From the NCBI RefSeq assembly GCF_022965805.1, contig NW_027331447.1, positions 1 through 64,000 on the forward strand: a DNA stretch of 64,000 nt, given 5' to 3'. The DNA comes from Primulina eburnea. Taxonomy: Eukaryota; Streptophyta; Magnoliopsida; Lamiales; Gesneriaceae. A program made the position numbers and the translations under genes. The notes below the pieces were generated by a model. That model was not told the DNA's origin. It searched no databases and saw nothing but the letters and a program-made list of their open reading frames with translations. This document shows positions 22,664 through 33,601 of this stretch, piece by piece. Position 1 is the stretch's first letter; each line of letters begins with the position of its first letter.

Positions 22664-24440
22664 CAGGTTTTTTCTAAATCGTATGGTTTTATATTGAATA
22701 ATTTATTTCTAACCACACAAGAAAATTTTTCAGAAAATTTAGCACCACGAAAATTTATTTTTTTCAGATTTTCGAAACAAAAAAAAAATAATTAAATCTG
22801 CCCGGAACTGTTCCGGGCAGTCCGTGCGCACAAGGCCGCGCACGGCAGCGCGCAACGTGCGCGCATGCGTCGGATGTCTGCGCGCACCGCACTAGCGCAG
22901 GCGCCGGCAGCCTGCGCGCACCGCGCTAGCGCAGGCGTCGGCGCGCCAGCGCGCACATGTGCTCGTTCTGCACGCACAGGGCCGCTGCCGTTGCCCGAAC
23001 ATGGTCGGGCGGCTGCCCCAGAGCATCTCGGGAAGCGCGCTGAATAATGGACTTGAATTGTTTGGGCCTAGGTGCGATTTCTTGATTTTTCAAACTTTTG
23101 GGCAAAAATTGATATTTTGGAAAATTGGTTCAATTTTTATTTTGGAAAATTAATTTTTGGAAAATTAATTTTTTTCTTGTAAAATAAATAATTAGAATAT
23201 GATTTTCATTATTTATGGTAAAAATGAGTTTTACAAGAAATCAATTATTATTGATTTAATTGGAAATCAAATAAAGAGTTTATTTAATTTATTAAATTCT
23301 TTAATAATTGTGGTGGTTAGTGATAAAATTATTAGATATATGATTTATCAATTAATGAAATTGTTTAATTAAATTGATGTTAATATTTGATATTAAATGC
23401 ATGAAGGATGATCGATAGCCTTGACCAATGTGTTAGGTGTATGTTAGGATATTTTACTGTTTTTATTCATTTTGCTAATATTTGATATTATTAAAGTGGA
23501 CCTTGTTTATGGCCCGTTCTCACCCCATGAGATGTATCCCTTATGTGCCATGGCTATTTAAATGTAATTATTAGAAATAGTGGGAGATCAAGACTAGAAG
23601 ATGGTGGGCCCGAGGAACGAGTTGAAGACATGTAAAATATTAGAAGCTCTTGTAATAGTTGCATTTGCATCCCTGCATTCACCTAGGTTTTGGACCTAGA
23701 TCCATGTTTGGCTCATATGGAACTAATAGTGTTGGCAATCGATCATCCTTATTTATTGTTGAATGTCATATTATGATATATGCGATATATAGTAGTATGC
23801 ATGTATGTATATTATTATATAATATAGTTGCATGAATCCGGAAAACGTACAAACTCGTGGCACGCGTTTTTTAAAATTAAAATCTCTCATTTTGAATATG
23901 ATTCAAAATTTATATCAAACCGGAAAAGTAAAAATTAAAAGAGTTTAATTTTTCCTTGCCTTCCATCAACCGTGGTTGCATGTTGATCGCTACCCGCGGA
24001 CAGTGTCTGGCTCATATTATTGGGGAGGCCTGGACGCCGGAAAGCTGTGACTTCCACCGAACATATGATGTGAATTGAGGGGAACTCCCATGACTTCGGC
24101 TCATATTATTGGGGGAACTCATGGCGACCGTCTACTACAATTCAACATTGATGGGTCGTTTTGACACGCGAAAATAAACGACGTCATATTATTGGGTCCT
24201 TATTAAACGTGAGGCAAAACACGCGGAGGTTGCATAGGGATGCAATTGGACTCTACGTGCCCACTAAGGAAATACGATTTCTCTTTTTTCATCAGAGGGT
24301 GGTGGAAATGTCAAAATAGTGGGAGGAAGATTTATAAAATAAAATCCATATTTTATATCTTAAAATTATTTTAAAATAATCAGCAACAATTATTCTGTTT
24401 CCATATCAGTATATTTTTCGATTTCGTCACATAATCCAAT
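22664..24440 (+). other. Cop-2 leader region without a recognisable gene
   Basis: About 1.8 kb separates the primer site from gag-like text. It holds a conspicuously GC-rich block (22798-23045) with repeated GCGCGCACCGC..CTAGCGCAGGCG words, then AT-rich sequence, then a segment (23930-24260) with three copies of the phrase CATATTATTGGG. No protein family is recognisable in any frame. It may be untranslated leader or an insertion. Confidence 0.55.
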
Positions 24441-24444
24441 TTTG

Positions 24445-25200
24445 TTATTAACAAGCTAATCGAATCTAATTTTCAAGACTGGTTGGGAAAATTGTTCTGA
24501 ATTCGGAGAAACTAGCATACACATTATTGTCAGTCCTGCTGAACTGACAAAGCATGCAAGATGGTAGGACCATAGTATACATGCTAAAGTGTAACATGCT
24601 CGCTTCTATGTCAAATGAAATGTAGGGACAGTTTGAGGAAATATTGAATGTTGTTGACATTCGAATACCCATGCAAGAGTTGCATGGTACATGAAACCCG
24701 TACATTGATGCACACCATTTTTAAAGGAGCTCATGACTACACACATGCAAGATGAGCTCTAGCCCATGAGCATGGTGTACATATGACTTTGCTTATTGAG
24801 AATGTGGTGGGCCTGGAATATGTGATTCCTAACGAGTTAATTGATAACATCAATTTGTTGTTTTTCTCTTCCACATTTGACGGGGTTATGGTGAACTTCA
24901 AGTTTAATAAGATATTTGATAGTTTTGAAGAGCTAGTCAATATGCTTATGACTTATGAGATAACCATAAAATAAGAAAAATTGTTGTTTTAATAATGGGC
25001 CTTTCGTCGGACGAAAAATGACCCACAAGGTAAGGGAAAGAAATGTTCTGCCCCTCATAAGAAAAACAATCCCATAAGAGGCAAACTCTGGAAGACACTT
25101 AAAAGGCCTACAAATCCCGATAAGTTAGAACATATTTATTTCACTGCATGAAGTGCGGACATAAGAAATTATATGTGCCAGAAATGTTCTGGAAATGATA
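24445..25200 (+). pseudogene. Cop-2 gag, heavily decayed
   Basis: Short stretches in different frames match Copia Gag of the UBN2 type: LVGKIVLNSEKLAYTLL near 24480, then LIENVVGLEYVIPNELID and MVNFKFNKIFDSFEELVNML at 24790-24960, followed by a Lys-rich region. The zinc knuckle is unclear (CQKCSGND near 25175) and is followed at once by the pre-integrase region. The roughly 100-residue protease expected between them is not seen and appears deleted. Confidence 0.62.
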
Positions 25201-25201
25201 A

Positions 25202-25706
25202 GTGAATGTCCAAGTAAACATGATTTCAACAACAAACAAAAGAAATTTAGATGATCCAAATCCCACACAAATATGGCAAGCTAGTCTAGGTCATATTTCC
25301 CAAAGAAGGATGCACAAGCTAGTGGGAGAAAGCATGTTTGACTTGTCAGACATAAATTCTCTACCTACTTGTAAATCCTGTCTAAAAGGAAAAAATGACA
25401 AAGACTCCATTCGATAGAAACGTGATGTGTGCATGGTCTACTGGATTTGATCCACGTAGGCGTTTGTGGCCCGCTAAGTGTTAGCACAAAATATGGGCAA
25501 TCCTACTTTGTTACCTTTACTGATGACCTTTCGAGGTATGGGTGTGTTTATTTGATGAAACACAAATCTAAAGCATTTGAAAGGTTCAAAGAATTCAGAT
25601 CTGAAGTAGAAAACCAGCTAGAAAGAAGTATTAAGGCATTTTGATCTGATCGAAGTGGAGAATACTTGAGTGCTGAATTTTTGGGTTATCTAGAAGAGAA
25701 TGTGAT
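25202..25706 (+). pseudogene. Cop-2 pre-integrase and integrase N-terminal half, cut by Gyp-a4
   Basis: The frame contains the GAG-pre-integrase motif (WQASLGHISQRRMHKLV..CKSCLKGK, an HHCC zinc site), then after a stop at 25417 the integrase core start (LDLIHVGVCGPLS, YFVTFTDDLSRYG). After a stop at 25642 comes SDRSGEYLSAEF, holding the second catalytic Asp. The coding text stops at 25706, where Gyp-a4 begins. It resumes at 46896. Confidence 0.85.
25702..25706. repeat. Gyp-a4 target site duplication, left copy (GTGAT)
   Basis: GTGAT here and at 46896-46900 flanks Gyp-a4 exactly. It proves that the element inserted as a unit within Cop-2 integrase. Confidence 0.93.
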
Positions 25707-27623
25707 TGTAATGCCCGAGATTTAAGTATTGTAATCAGACGTTGATTAATTGACATAATTGAGGTATAAGAACTCAAATGACGAGGCCGGGCGTCGTTGA
25801 ATAGTTAGCCAAGAATTTGGACAGAACCTTCGGCGCTCGAGCGGTAGAAAAGGACCGCCCGAGCGCCAATGCACCATAAGCTTACCCTTGGACAGAATAG
25901 CTGGCGCCCGAGCGGTAGTTTTTGACCGCTCGAGCGCCAGGGGATGAGAACGTGAGGGCTTGGGCAGAAAGTCTGCGCTCGAGCGGTAGTTTTGACCGCT
26001 CGAGCGCCAGTGGTTAGCAAGATAAGCACCCGAACAGTATGTTCGGCGCCCGAGCAGTACATTTCAACCGCTCGAGCGCCACCCGGAAAGCATGAAATGT
26101 AGCCACGTTTTGATTTCATGCACGGGTAGTGTATATATATATATATACACGATTCTTCCTTCAGAATTCAAGAGGCAACGAAGGAAGGAAGCACGAGAAT
26201 TCTCCAGAAAATCCTTACGCCTTTTGTGAGAAATCCGTCCGTCTGATTTTGAATCCGACTTCAGCACCGAGTTCCTATCAACACAGGCTACAACTGGACG
26301 TAAGTTTTGTTACGTTTAGACAGATTTGAATTTATGATATTGTCAGAATTGAATATGATTCAGATATGGTGTTTCTGCTACCGTAGAAACTGTATAATGG
26401 AAGTCAGATTGAAGAACAGACTGTTTCTGTAATTGTTATGATTTTTGAAAGATATTGACTGAGATTCTATATCAGAATTGTGTTAGTATTCAGATTATGA
26501 ATTGTATTGACACAGATTATGAATTCCAGTATTATATTTGTGATGTTCAGATTGACGGGGTTATTCAGATTGTATTGTTATGCCGTCGAAACATCAGTAG
26601 ATTGATATTGATCAGATTCGGATATGATTTCGATTAGATGGTGATATTATTGATATGACTCAGATTGTATCTTGTTCAGACACTGATCAGATTGTATACT
26701 GGATTGAGTATTGATCAGAACAGATTGTGTATTGAGTTATTTACTGATACGTTGTATTCAATATTGTCATTTCAGATTTGATATGGACAGAGTTGAATAC
26801 AGGTCATCGTCTTCGTCAGACCGGGACGACAAAGGTATAAATTAATGTTGAGTTGGGATTGCACAACTCGAGTGAGGTTTGACTCGAGTTTCCCTAAATC
26901 ACATACTTTATTTTATTGCATTGATATTTGCAGATTATCAGATTGATATGTTAATATATTGACTTAGAACAGAGTCAGAGTCCGAGTCTAGGGCAGACAG
27001 CCTAGCTAGGGCAGAACCTCCGAGTCTTTCTCAGAACCGATAAGACTCTAGACTTACGGTGTATCGAAGAGCTTCAGATGTAGATCGACGTCTATCTCAG
27101 ACACATTCGATACAGCATACCAAAGTCTAAATTAGATTGGGATCCCTAGATTTGAGATAAGATAAGATTAGATCACGAGTCATTGATTCATGTAGTCAGA
27201 TTAGATACATGTTTTGATGTTTGTTTATGCTTTTATGTATGTTTTATATGATTGCATTTAATACATTGTTTATACTGGGATATTTATATCTCACCGGAGT
27301 TATCCGGCTGTTGTCTTGTTTTGTATGTGTGCATGACAACAGGTGGGGCAGGATCAGGGTCCAGAAGATGAGGAGAGATCGAGATTAGAGTGGTGATCAC
27401 GGACTTGGATGTAGATAGGTTTTATTACTTGAATGTAGTAGTTGAACCTAATTTTAAATTAGAGGCATGTTATACAAGATTTGTATTATTATACTAGTTT
27501 GTATAATAGATTGATTCCATTACCTTCCGCATTTTAAAAGAAAATTTTTAGACCCTGTTTATCTTAACTGATAATTAAACCCCAAAGATGATTAAGAAGA
27601 TGATTAGCGTCCGGGTCCCCACA
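25707..27623 (+). repeat. Gyp-a4 5' LTR (1,917 bases)
   Basis: It begins TGTAATGCCCGAGATTT and ends CGGGTCCCCACA. In order it holds four GC-rich hairpin units (25831-26082), a TATA repeat (26132-26147), the CGTAAGTTTTG donor-like site (26299-26309), ACTCGAG inverted repeats near 26867, and CCGGAGTTATCCGG (27294-27307). No gene is present. Confidence 0.93.
25831..26147 (+). promoter_or_regulatory. Gyp-a4 putative LTR promoter: four hairpins at 71-base spacing, then TATA
   Basis: Units start at about 25831, 25902, 25973 and 26044, exactly 71 bases apart. Each pairs GGCGC(T/C)CGAGCGGT with ACCGC(C/T)CGAGCGCC across a spacer of 6-10 bases, and each is preceded by a linker ending in a GGACAGAA-like word. 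TATATATATATATATA follows 50 bases after the last unit. The 3' LTR copy keeps the same array (45098-45350). Its place just upstream of TATA suggests a proximal promoter element. Confidence 0.6.
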
Positions 27624-27628
27624 ACAGG

Positions 27629-27640
27629 TGGTATCAGAGC
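27629..27640 (+). other. Gyp-a4 primer binding site (tRNA-iMet type)
   Basis: TGGTATCAGAGC occurs five bases after the 5' LTR end. It is followed by a short imperfect repeat of the GATAGATCTTTTAGATTGAGA type at 27642-27730. Confidence 0.9.
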
Positions 27641-27844
27641 GGATAGATCCTTTAGATTGAGATAGTCAGAATTGATAGATCTTTTAGATTGAGAGAGTCA
27701 GAACTGATAGGTCTTTTAGACTGAGATAGCAGAGAATGAGCGGGGTTGATTGATTTGTCTTTCCTTGCATGTGATTGCTAGCATGAGATTTATTTAATGT
27801 TGATTGACATTATGTGTGCTAGCATGATGTACTGCTTTCCTTAT

Positions 27845-29917
27845 TGTTAGAGTAGGTGCACGTCGAGCCAAGTGTTGGCCGACTGTTCACAATGAAACTC
27901 TTTGTATAAACGATCTTTATTTTAATAATATTTGAATTTATTAATTTGGCGCATCTTTATCTTTATACCCATGCTAGCTGCATAGATAAAGCCCTTGAAT
28001 ATACAAATAGTAGAAAGAATATGAGATGCTCATATGATGAGTATCATGAAACTCATATTTGTAATACTGTATATTCTAAACCGTTCCTAGTCGATTCAGC
28101 CGCCACTAAGAAGGATAAAGGCCGCTCGAGTTAGAGACTAGTATCTGCGATGTGAGTACCATGTTTCATTGGTAGGGGACATTGTGATGTCCGAACATGC
28201 AGATAGGTGCTCCTTGTAGAGTGCACTGAACAACCCTCCATAAAAGGACTTTCCAAGTGGTTCTCACTTATCGAGTGGAATAGTCCTGGTTTATGGTTGT
28301 ACAGAATTAGTCCTTATGACCCGGGACAACATTGAGACTCTATGTGCTAGCGTTTCACTTTGACTTGTTTACCGACTCTTATGGGGTCATTAGGTGGCAA
28401 GGTTGGGTGTTACGGCGAAACATATAGGAGTCGATGCATTGTAGTCGGGGATTCACCGCTTACCTACGGGTATGGATATCTTATGTGTTTTTCATGTATG
28501 TGTGGGTTGAAATCTCTGATCAGAGTATGGTGGTAATTATGAAAGGGGTTTCATAGATTACACCATCGATGCAACCACGACATGACACATAGTATCGATT
28601 CATTGACAACTCTCGATAAACCAATAGTTGTCGAATCGGTCGGGATATATGAGTTGAAGGGACCGTACTGTACGCTAACCATAATTGAATGGTTCTTGCA
28701 GGCACTATCATGTGATACCTAGGGAATCACGTAAGCGATGCTGCTAGGCGTTTAACGTGATTGGTTGGGTACTATCAGACTTGAGTTCTGACGTTCTTAC
28801 TATCAAGGAGTTGATAAATAAGAATGGAGCAATTGGGGTATGCTCGAATAAGGACATGTTTAGTCCGAATCACATAGAGATGTGAACCCACGGCTAGTTG
28901 TATCAATGAACCATTGAGGGCCACACAAGTACTGGCTTTGTAAATCCCGATGAGAAATAAAATAGTTCAATGTGTTGAACGGCTTATAAATGTGTTTGTA
29001 AGCGTTAAGAAAAATAGAAGTATGACTTCTAAGAGAGAAATATAAATTTTAATTTATGGAAGTGTTCCTAAGATTAAAATTTGGCCAAGTAAATAATGTA
29101 GTCGAAAATTGTGATTTTCATAAACATTATTGGGGACTAAATTAAATTAATTCAAGTGTTGAATTAATTAAACACTAGTGGACCTAGTAGAGTCCAAATA
29201 ATTAAAAATAATTCAAGTGTTGAATTAATAATATTGAGTCTAGTAGAGCTCAATTAAAATAATTATTTAACTAGTGGGACTTGAATAAATTCAAGTAGTA
29301 TTTAATTAATCTCAAATGTGTTTGAGATAATTAAAATTTAGTCCATGGTTTTTAATGTGTTAGAAACCATATAATATATGTGAGACATGCTAGGGTTTGC
29401 ATGCTTGGGAGTTGAAGAGACTTTGAATACTTTTTAATAAAATAATGCATGGCATGGGGAACATTTTTTTCCACTTTTCCCACACCCAAGTCTAGACTTC
29501 ACTCCCTCATTCTTGCATCTCTCCTTGGCCGAATTCCTCTCCCAAAAAATTCTCTCAAAATTTTTCTTGTTTTGTTCTTCAAGTCTTGGAGAATAAAAGT
29601 CCTCTCATTGAAAAATCTTCTTGCTTTTCTAGTGCAAAGTAAGAAGGGATTTACATTGCTTGTGGTGGGCTCAATTTTTGGAGTTGGAGGAAGAGCTTGT
29701 AGATTGCCAACCTTCAAGAGCTAAAGTGTTTACACTTTAGTTGGAGCCACACATCAACCTCAAGGGGTTGATAGGTAAATCTCTAAACATCCTATGTTTG
29801 ATGTTTTTGATTTTGTAAATATTACACAAAGAAATCTAGGTGGCCGAAAATATGAGCTAGAAAATAAAATTTTTGACTTCCGTTGCGTTTCCGGCCACCG
29901 TAACCGGTCCGCTTTCA
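27845..29917 (+). mobile_element. Cop-3: Copia-type solo LTR inside Gyp-a4
   Basis: This is a 2,073-base LTR starting TGTTAGAGTAGG and ending CCGCTTTCA, flanked by CTTAT at 27840-27844 and 29918-29922. The start matches the Cop-2 LTR and the end matches the Cop-1 fragment. It has no internal sequence, so it is a solo LTR. It sits between the primer site and gag of Gyp-a4 and is therefore younger than Gyp-a4. It carries TTCAAGTGTTGAATTAAT palindromes at about 29147-29170 and 29205-29231, with no credible gene. Confidence 0.92.
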
Positions 29918-30063
29918 CTTATTACATGTTGTTTGTATCTGAGTTGATTGAAGCATGTAAGTGCTAAGCCTAAATTAGAACCGATTCTCGATCAGAGGTA
30001 TATGATCAGAGGAGGGCTGAGACAGATTGTATAGTTTGTGTACTAATCTGTGTGACATTCAGA

Positions 30064-31017
30064 TATACCGCCTCGGAGAATTCCAGAAAGAGGTAGCACT
30101 TCGTCTGAACAGATAGATGCATCCGAAACGCAGATAGAAGTAAAGTTGAGAGAATTTCAGTTATTTCAGCCGCCGATTTTGAGTGGTATCGAGACATCTG
30201 AAGATTGTCAGAACTGGTTAGATGACATAGAAATATTGTTTAATCTAATTGAATGTACAGATGAACAGAAAGTTAAATTGATATTCCACCAGTTACAAGA
30301 GGCTGCCAGAAGTTGGTGGATTACAATTACAAGAGTTTTAGCACAACGTGGTACTGCGATCACGTGGGAAGTCTTCAAAGCTGAATTCTATCAAAGATTT
30401 TTCTCAGTTATCGGGAGGATAAAGGAGCAGAATTTGAGAATTTAAGACAAGGCCCATTGAATATTGATGAATATACTGCTAAATTCTCTACTTTACTGCG
30501 TTTTGCTCCTCATTTAGCTGGGAATGATGAAGCTGTAGTGAATCAGTTCATCAGAAGATTGAATTCGGAGGTAGTTGCACTGATGAATATGCAGCGACCT
30601 TATCATTTTGCTGATATCTTGGGTAGAGCAAAGAGAGCTGAGGCGAGTCTGATTAGACAGCTAGGGAGGTTGTGCATGAAGCCATCCCAAACCCAGCAAT
30701 CCTCTCTTCGATTCGATCGAGGCAGTACGAGTGGAAAGCAAGATTTGCTGAAAGCTCGAAAGAAGTCATTTAAGAAATTGGGAAGTGGTTCCTCTAGCTC
30801 CAGTAGTCCTAGTCCCAGCGATACTGGAGTGTATTGCAGGACTTGCGGTGGGAGACACCCCACAGAGCAATGCCAGGGAGTGTCTGGTAGTTGCCATATC
30901 TGCATACAGCGAGGACACTTTGCTATAGTTTGTCCCCAGAGAGGTCCTCGAAGATTTCAGGGGGCTGGACCATCTGGATATGGTGATCGAGGGACAGATC
31001 CAGGTCACACTGGGTAA
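30064..31017 (+). pseudogene. Gyp-a4 gag: start codon lost, one frameshift
   Basis: The N-terminus that begins ATG-Pro-Pro-Arg-Arg in sisters here begins ATA at 30064. Capsid text follows (LREFQLFQPPILSG, NWLDDIEILFNLIECTD, RSWW, EFYQRFF), with a small deletion near 30410-30425 that shifts the frame, after which NIDEYTAKFSTLLRFAPHLAGNDE continues. The tail has a Ser-rich stretch and two knuckle-like motifs (CRTCGGRHPTEQC and CHICIQRGHFAIVC). Apart from the start and the shift it is nearly full length, better kept than pol. Confidence 0.83.
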
Positions 31018-33531
31018 CATAGTAACAGGTACTATTCTTTATGATTATATTGCATATATATTGATATGTACTAATGCATTCGTTATGAGTATCTGTGATT
31101 GAGTTGCATGGAGATATGCATTATATGTTGGATCTGATTATACTGTAGGATTGATTCCCTTACTTGTAAGGAAACTATTATTATCAGAGATTTCTGAACA
31201 TGTTGTATACTACAGTAAGATGAGAATGAAATAGAGATAGATTATGATGTACTTGTGTTTTCTAATGCATTATTGACAATTATATGCTAAACAAGTACAG
31301 AAAGATAGAAATATTGTAGAACTTGTGCCAGAAATGGTAAGATTCAGATCAGAGTTGACTGATTAGTGGAGATACCACAGTAAGGATTCTAGATTTAGAA
31401 TTCCTTTGATATCTGTATTATATATGACTCGATTAGTACAGAAAGGAGCAGATTGCATCCTTATGTATTCAGTAGATCCACTGAAATCGAGCCTAGCATT
31501 GGCAGATTCGCCAGTGATATACGTGTTGGCCGATATCTGCCTAGATAAGATTTCGGATTTGTAGATAGATTTCAGAATTGAGTTACAATCCGGTATTGTT
31601 TGTCTGTTAGATTCAGTACAGAATGATATTGAATATTTAAAGATTTTGTTAAATATTCAAAGAACGGTGATTATTGTATACAACAATTATTCAGATAAGA
31701 ATTCCGCTTGAAACAGATTGTATTCAGAATAGATGATATCTGATGTTAGTATACTGATTGATTTTGAGACAGTTGATATTGTGACCAGTGACTGATCAGA
31801 TACCGATATCAGAAAGATCAGAACGTCAGAAATGTCAGAAATTGATATTATATGAGTTGACAGATTATCTGATATGATTGTGTTTTGAACTGCTTGAGAA
31901 TGATTGCTTCTAGATCAGTATTTTATACAGATTGTATTGTTTGGGGAGCATATTATACTTGCAGATGATATATATATAGCAGTGGATCAGAATGGCATGA
32001 AGATCTGATTGATTTGTCAGAATCGATAGTATTGTTAGAATTTACAATCCTATATATTTACTAGATTAGTATAGATTATTGTTATTCTGAATCAGTATTG
32101 ATACAGATTTTATGAACCGTTGAGAGTATATACAGTCCAGCGTATATCAGAAATGAATTCAAGAATTGCAGCAGTTCAGAAACGTGATCAGAGTGGTCAG
32201 AACAGTATTTCGATAATCAGAGCAGAGTATCGGTCAGAGAAACAGATATGTGATTTTATGTTTTGTATTAGACTAATTGTGTTATGATATCAGAATATTT
32301 CAGAATTGTATAACAGAATTGATATTTATAATCAGGGCCGAATACCAGGTAGGTATTTTTCTTTAAATTTTATTATTAACTGATTTGTTTATACCGAATA
32401 GTTTGAATCTGAAATTACAGATAGTGTCAGAAATGCATTGTAGTGGATTCAGTGTTCATTTTGCTGACTGAGAATGTAGGAGATTCGAACAGATAGGTAT
32501 GATATAGACAGATTAGATCAGTCAGTGACAGAATTTGTACAAAAAAAAATGTTAGCAGAAATTGTACTGATATGTCTGAATCGCTAACAGAAAAGACAGA
32601 AAGATAGAAATCAGAAGATTTATTACGGATTTTGTATAGTTCTGATTCGATAGGGGGAGTATATTTCGATGAATTTCGTAATAAGATTATCCCAATACTT
32701 TCCAAATTTTTATATTTGATGATAATGATTGACAGATTGTTCAATCTATATCTATTAGTTTGTACAAGATGATGTACAAACAGAACCAAATGACACAGAT
32801 TGATGTCAGAACATAGTCAGAGTGACTAGAATGTAGAAGTAGACTATATCAGATTGTGATTTTGATTAAGTTTGCAATTATGGCAGATCCTACGATAAGT
32901 TATTTTGCAGGTTATTCACAGATTGACAGACAGTCAGAGTGTATTATCCAGATATTGGAAGATATCCCGAGAACTGTAATGCTGGATGTTAGCACTAGAT
33001 GATATCTCATATTGTCATTATATGAACTATTACATAATTATAGCTATCGGATTATCAGATGGGTAATGAGATAGTTACAGACAAGATATTATACAGTGAA
33101 TACTGCAGATTTTTAATTCTTTTGAAGAAATTCGAAGGAAGATAAAGATAGTTCAAAAAGAACAGATGTCATAAACCAACATCGGATGATGATGATTGGT
33201 ATTTGAGGTCGAGGATTGAATATGTCCTAGATCGAGAGTAGCAGATTTAACGATGGTTGGCTGTATTAGATCATTATAGACTATGGAGTGGTTTATACGG
33301 ATGTTGTATAACCCACATGGCAAGATTGATTTTGTCAGAATTAAATTGAGAAGTATTATGATAATATACTTCATGAAGTCTTATTCCAGATTTGAAATCA
33401 GAGATTGATACAAGAAAGATTTTTCAGAATGGATTCAGTAAGATGAGAGTTTTGATTTAAAACTCTGTATACATTTTTTTTCTGATATATCTGAATTGAT
33501 TACTTGCGAGTTCGAGGACGAACTCAGATCT
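31018..33531 (+). pseudogene. Gyp-a4 pol remnant, barely recognisable
   Basis: No long open frame exists. The only clear match is at about 31395-31615: RIPLISVLYMTRLVQKGADC, then SVDPLKSSLALADSPVIYV and FRIELQSGI, which follow the protease-RT spacer of plant Gypsy pol. Just before it, a sequence near 31027-31095 (TGTILYDYIAYILICTNA) resembles a protease start with DTG destroyed. ILADDIYIA near 31950 may be a remnant of the RT active site. The rest is AT-rich with many small indels. No integrase is identifiable. Confidence 0.6.
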
Positions 33532-33545
33532 AAGAGGGGGAGAAA
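33532..33545 (+). other. Gyp-a4 polypurine tract
   Basis: AGAGGGGGAGAAA precedes the 3' LTR start TGTAATGCCCG. It appears intact although the coding region is not, as expected for sites needed in cis for replication. Confidence 0.85.
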
Positions 33546-33596
33546 TGTAATGCCCGAGATTTAAGTATTGTAATCAGACGTTGATTAATTGACATA

Positions 33597-33601
33597 ATTG
33601 A
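33597..33601. repeat. Gyp-c1 target site duplication, left copy (ATTGA)
   Basis: ATTGA here and at 45026-45030 flanks Gyp-c1 exactly. The uninterrupted sequence is seen in the Gyp-a4 5' LTR, which gives an empty-site control. Confidence 0.93.

Noticed and set aside
22792..23047. Ala/Arg-rich open frames on both strands
   Set aside because: They are a by-product of the GC-rich island. Both strands are open at once with low-complexity translation and no homology.
25831..26082. Regularly spaced repeats resembling a CRISPR array
   Set aside because: The units are palindromes within a plant retrotransposon LTR and the linkers are themselves related. No cas genes exist and the context is eukaryotic.
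29449..29724. 91-codon open frame in Cop-3
   Set aside because: It lies in a solo LTR and is not preserved in the matching part of Cop-1 (14655-14876 region), so it is unlikely to be a gene.
31018..33531. A host gene or new reading frame in the long stretch without Gypsy motifs
   Set aside because: Order, flanks and one clear spacer match show it is the decayed pol of Gyp-a4. No open frame exceeds chance.
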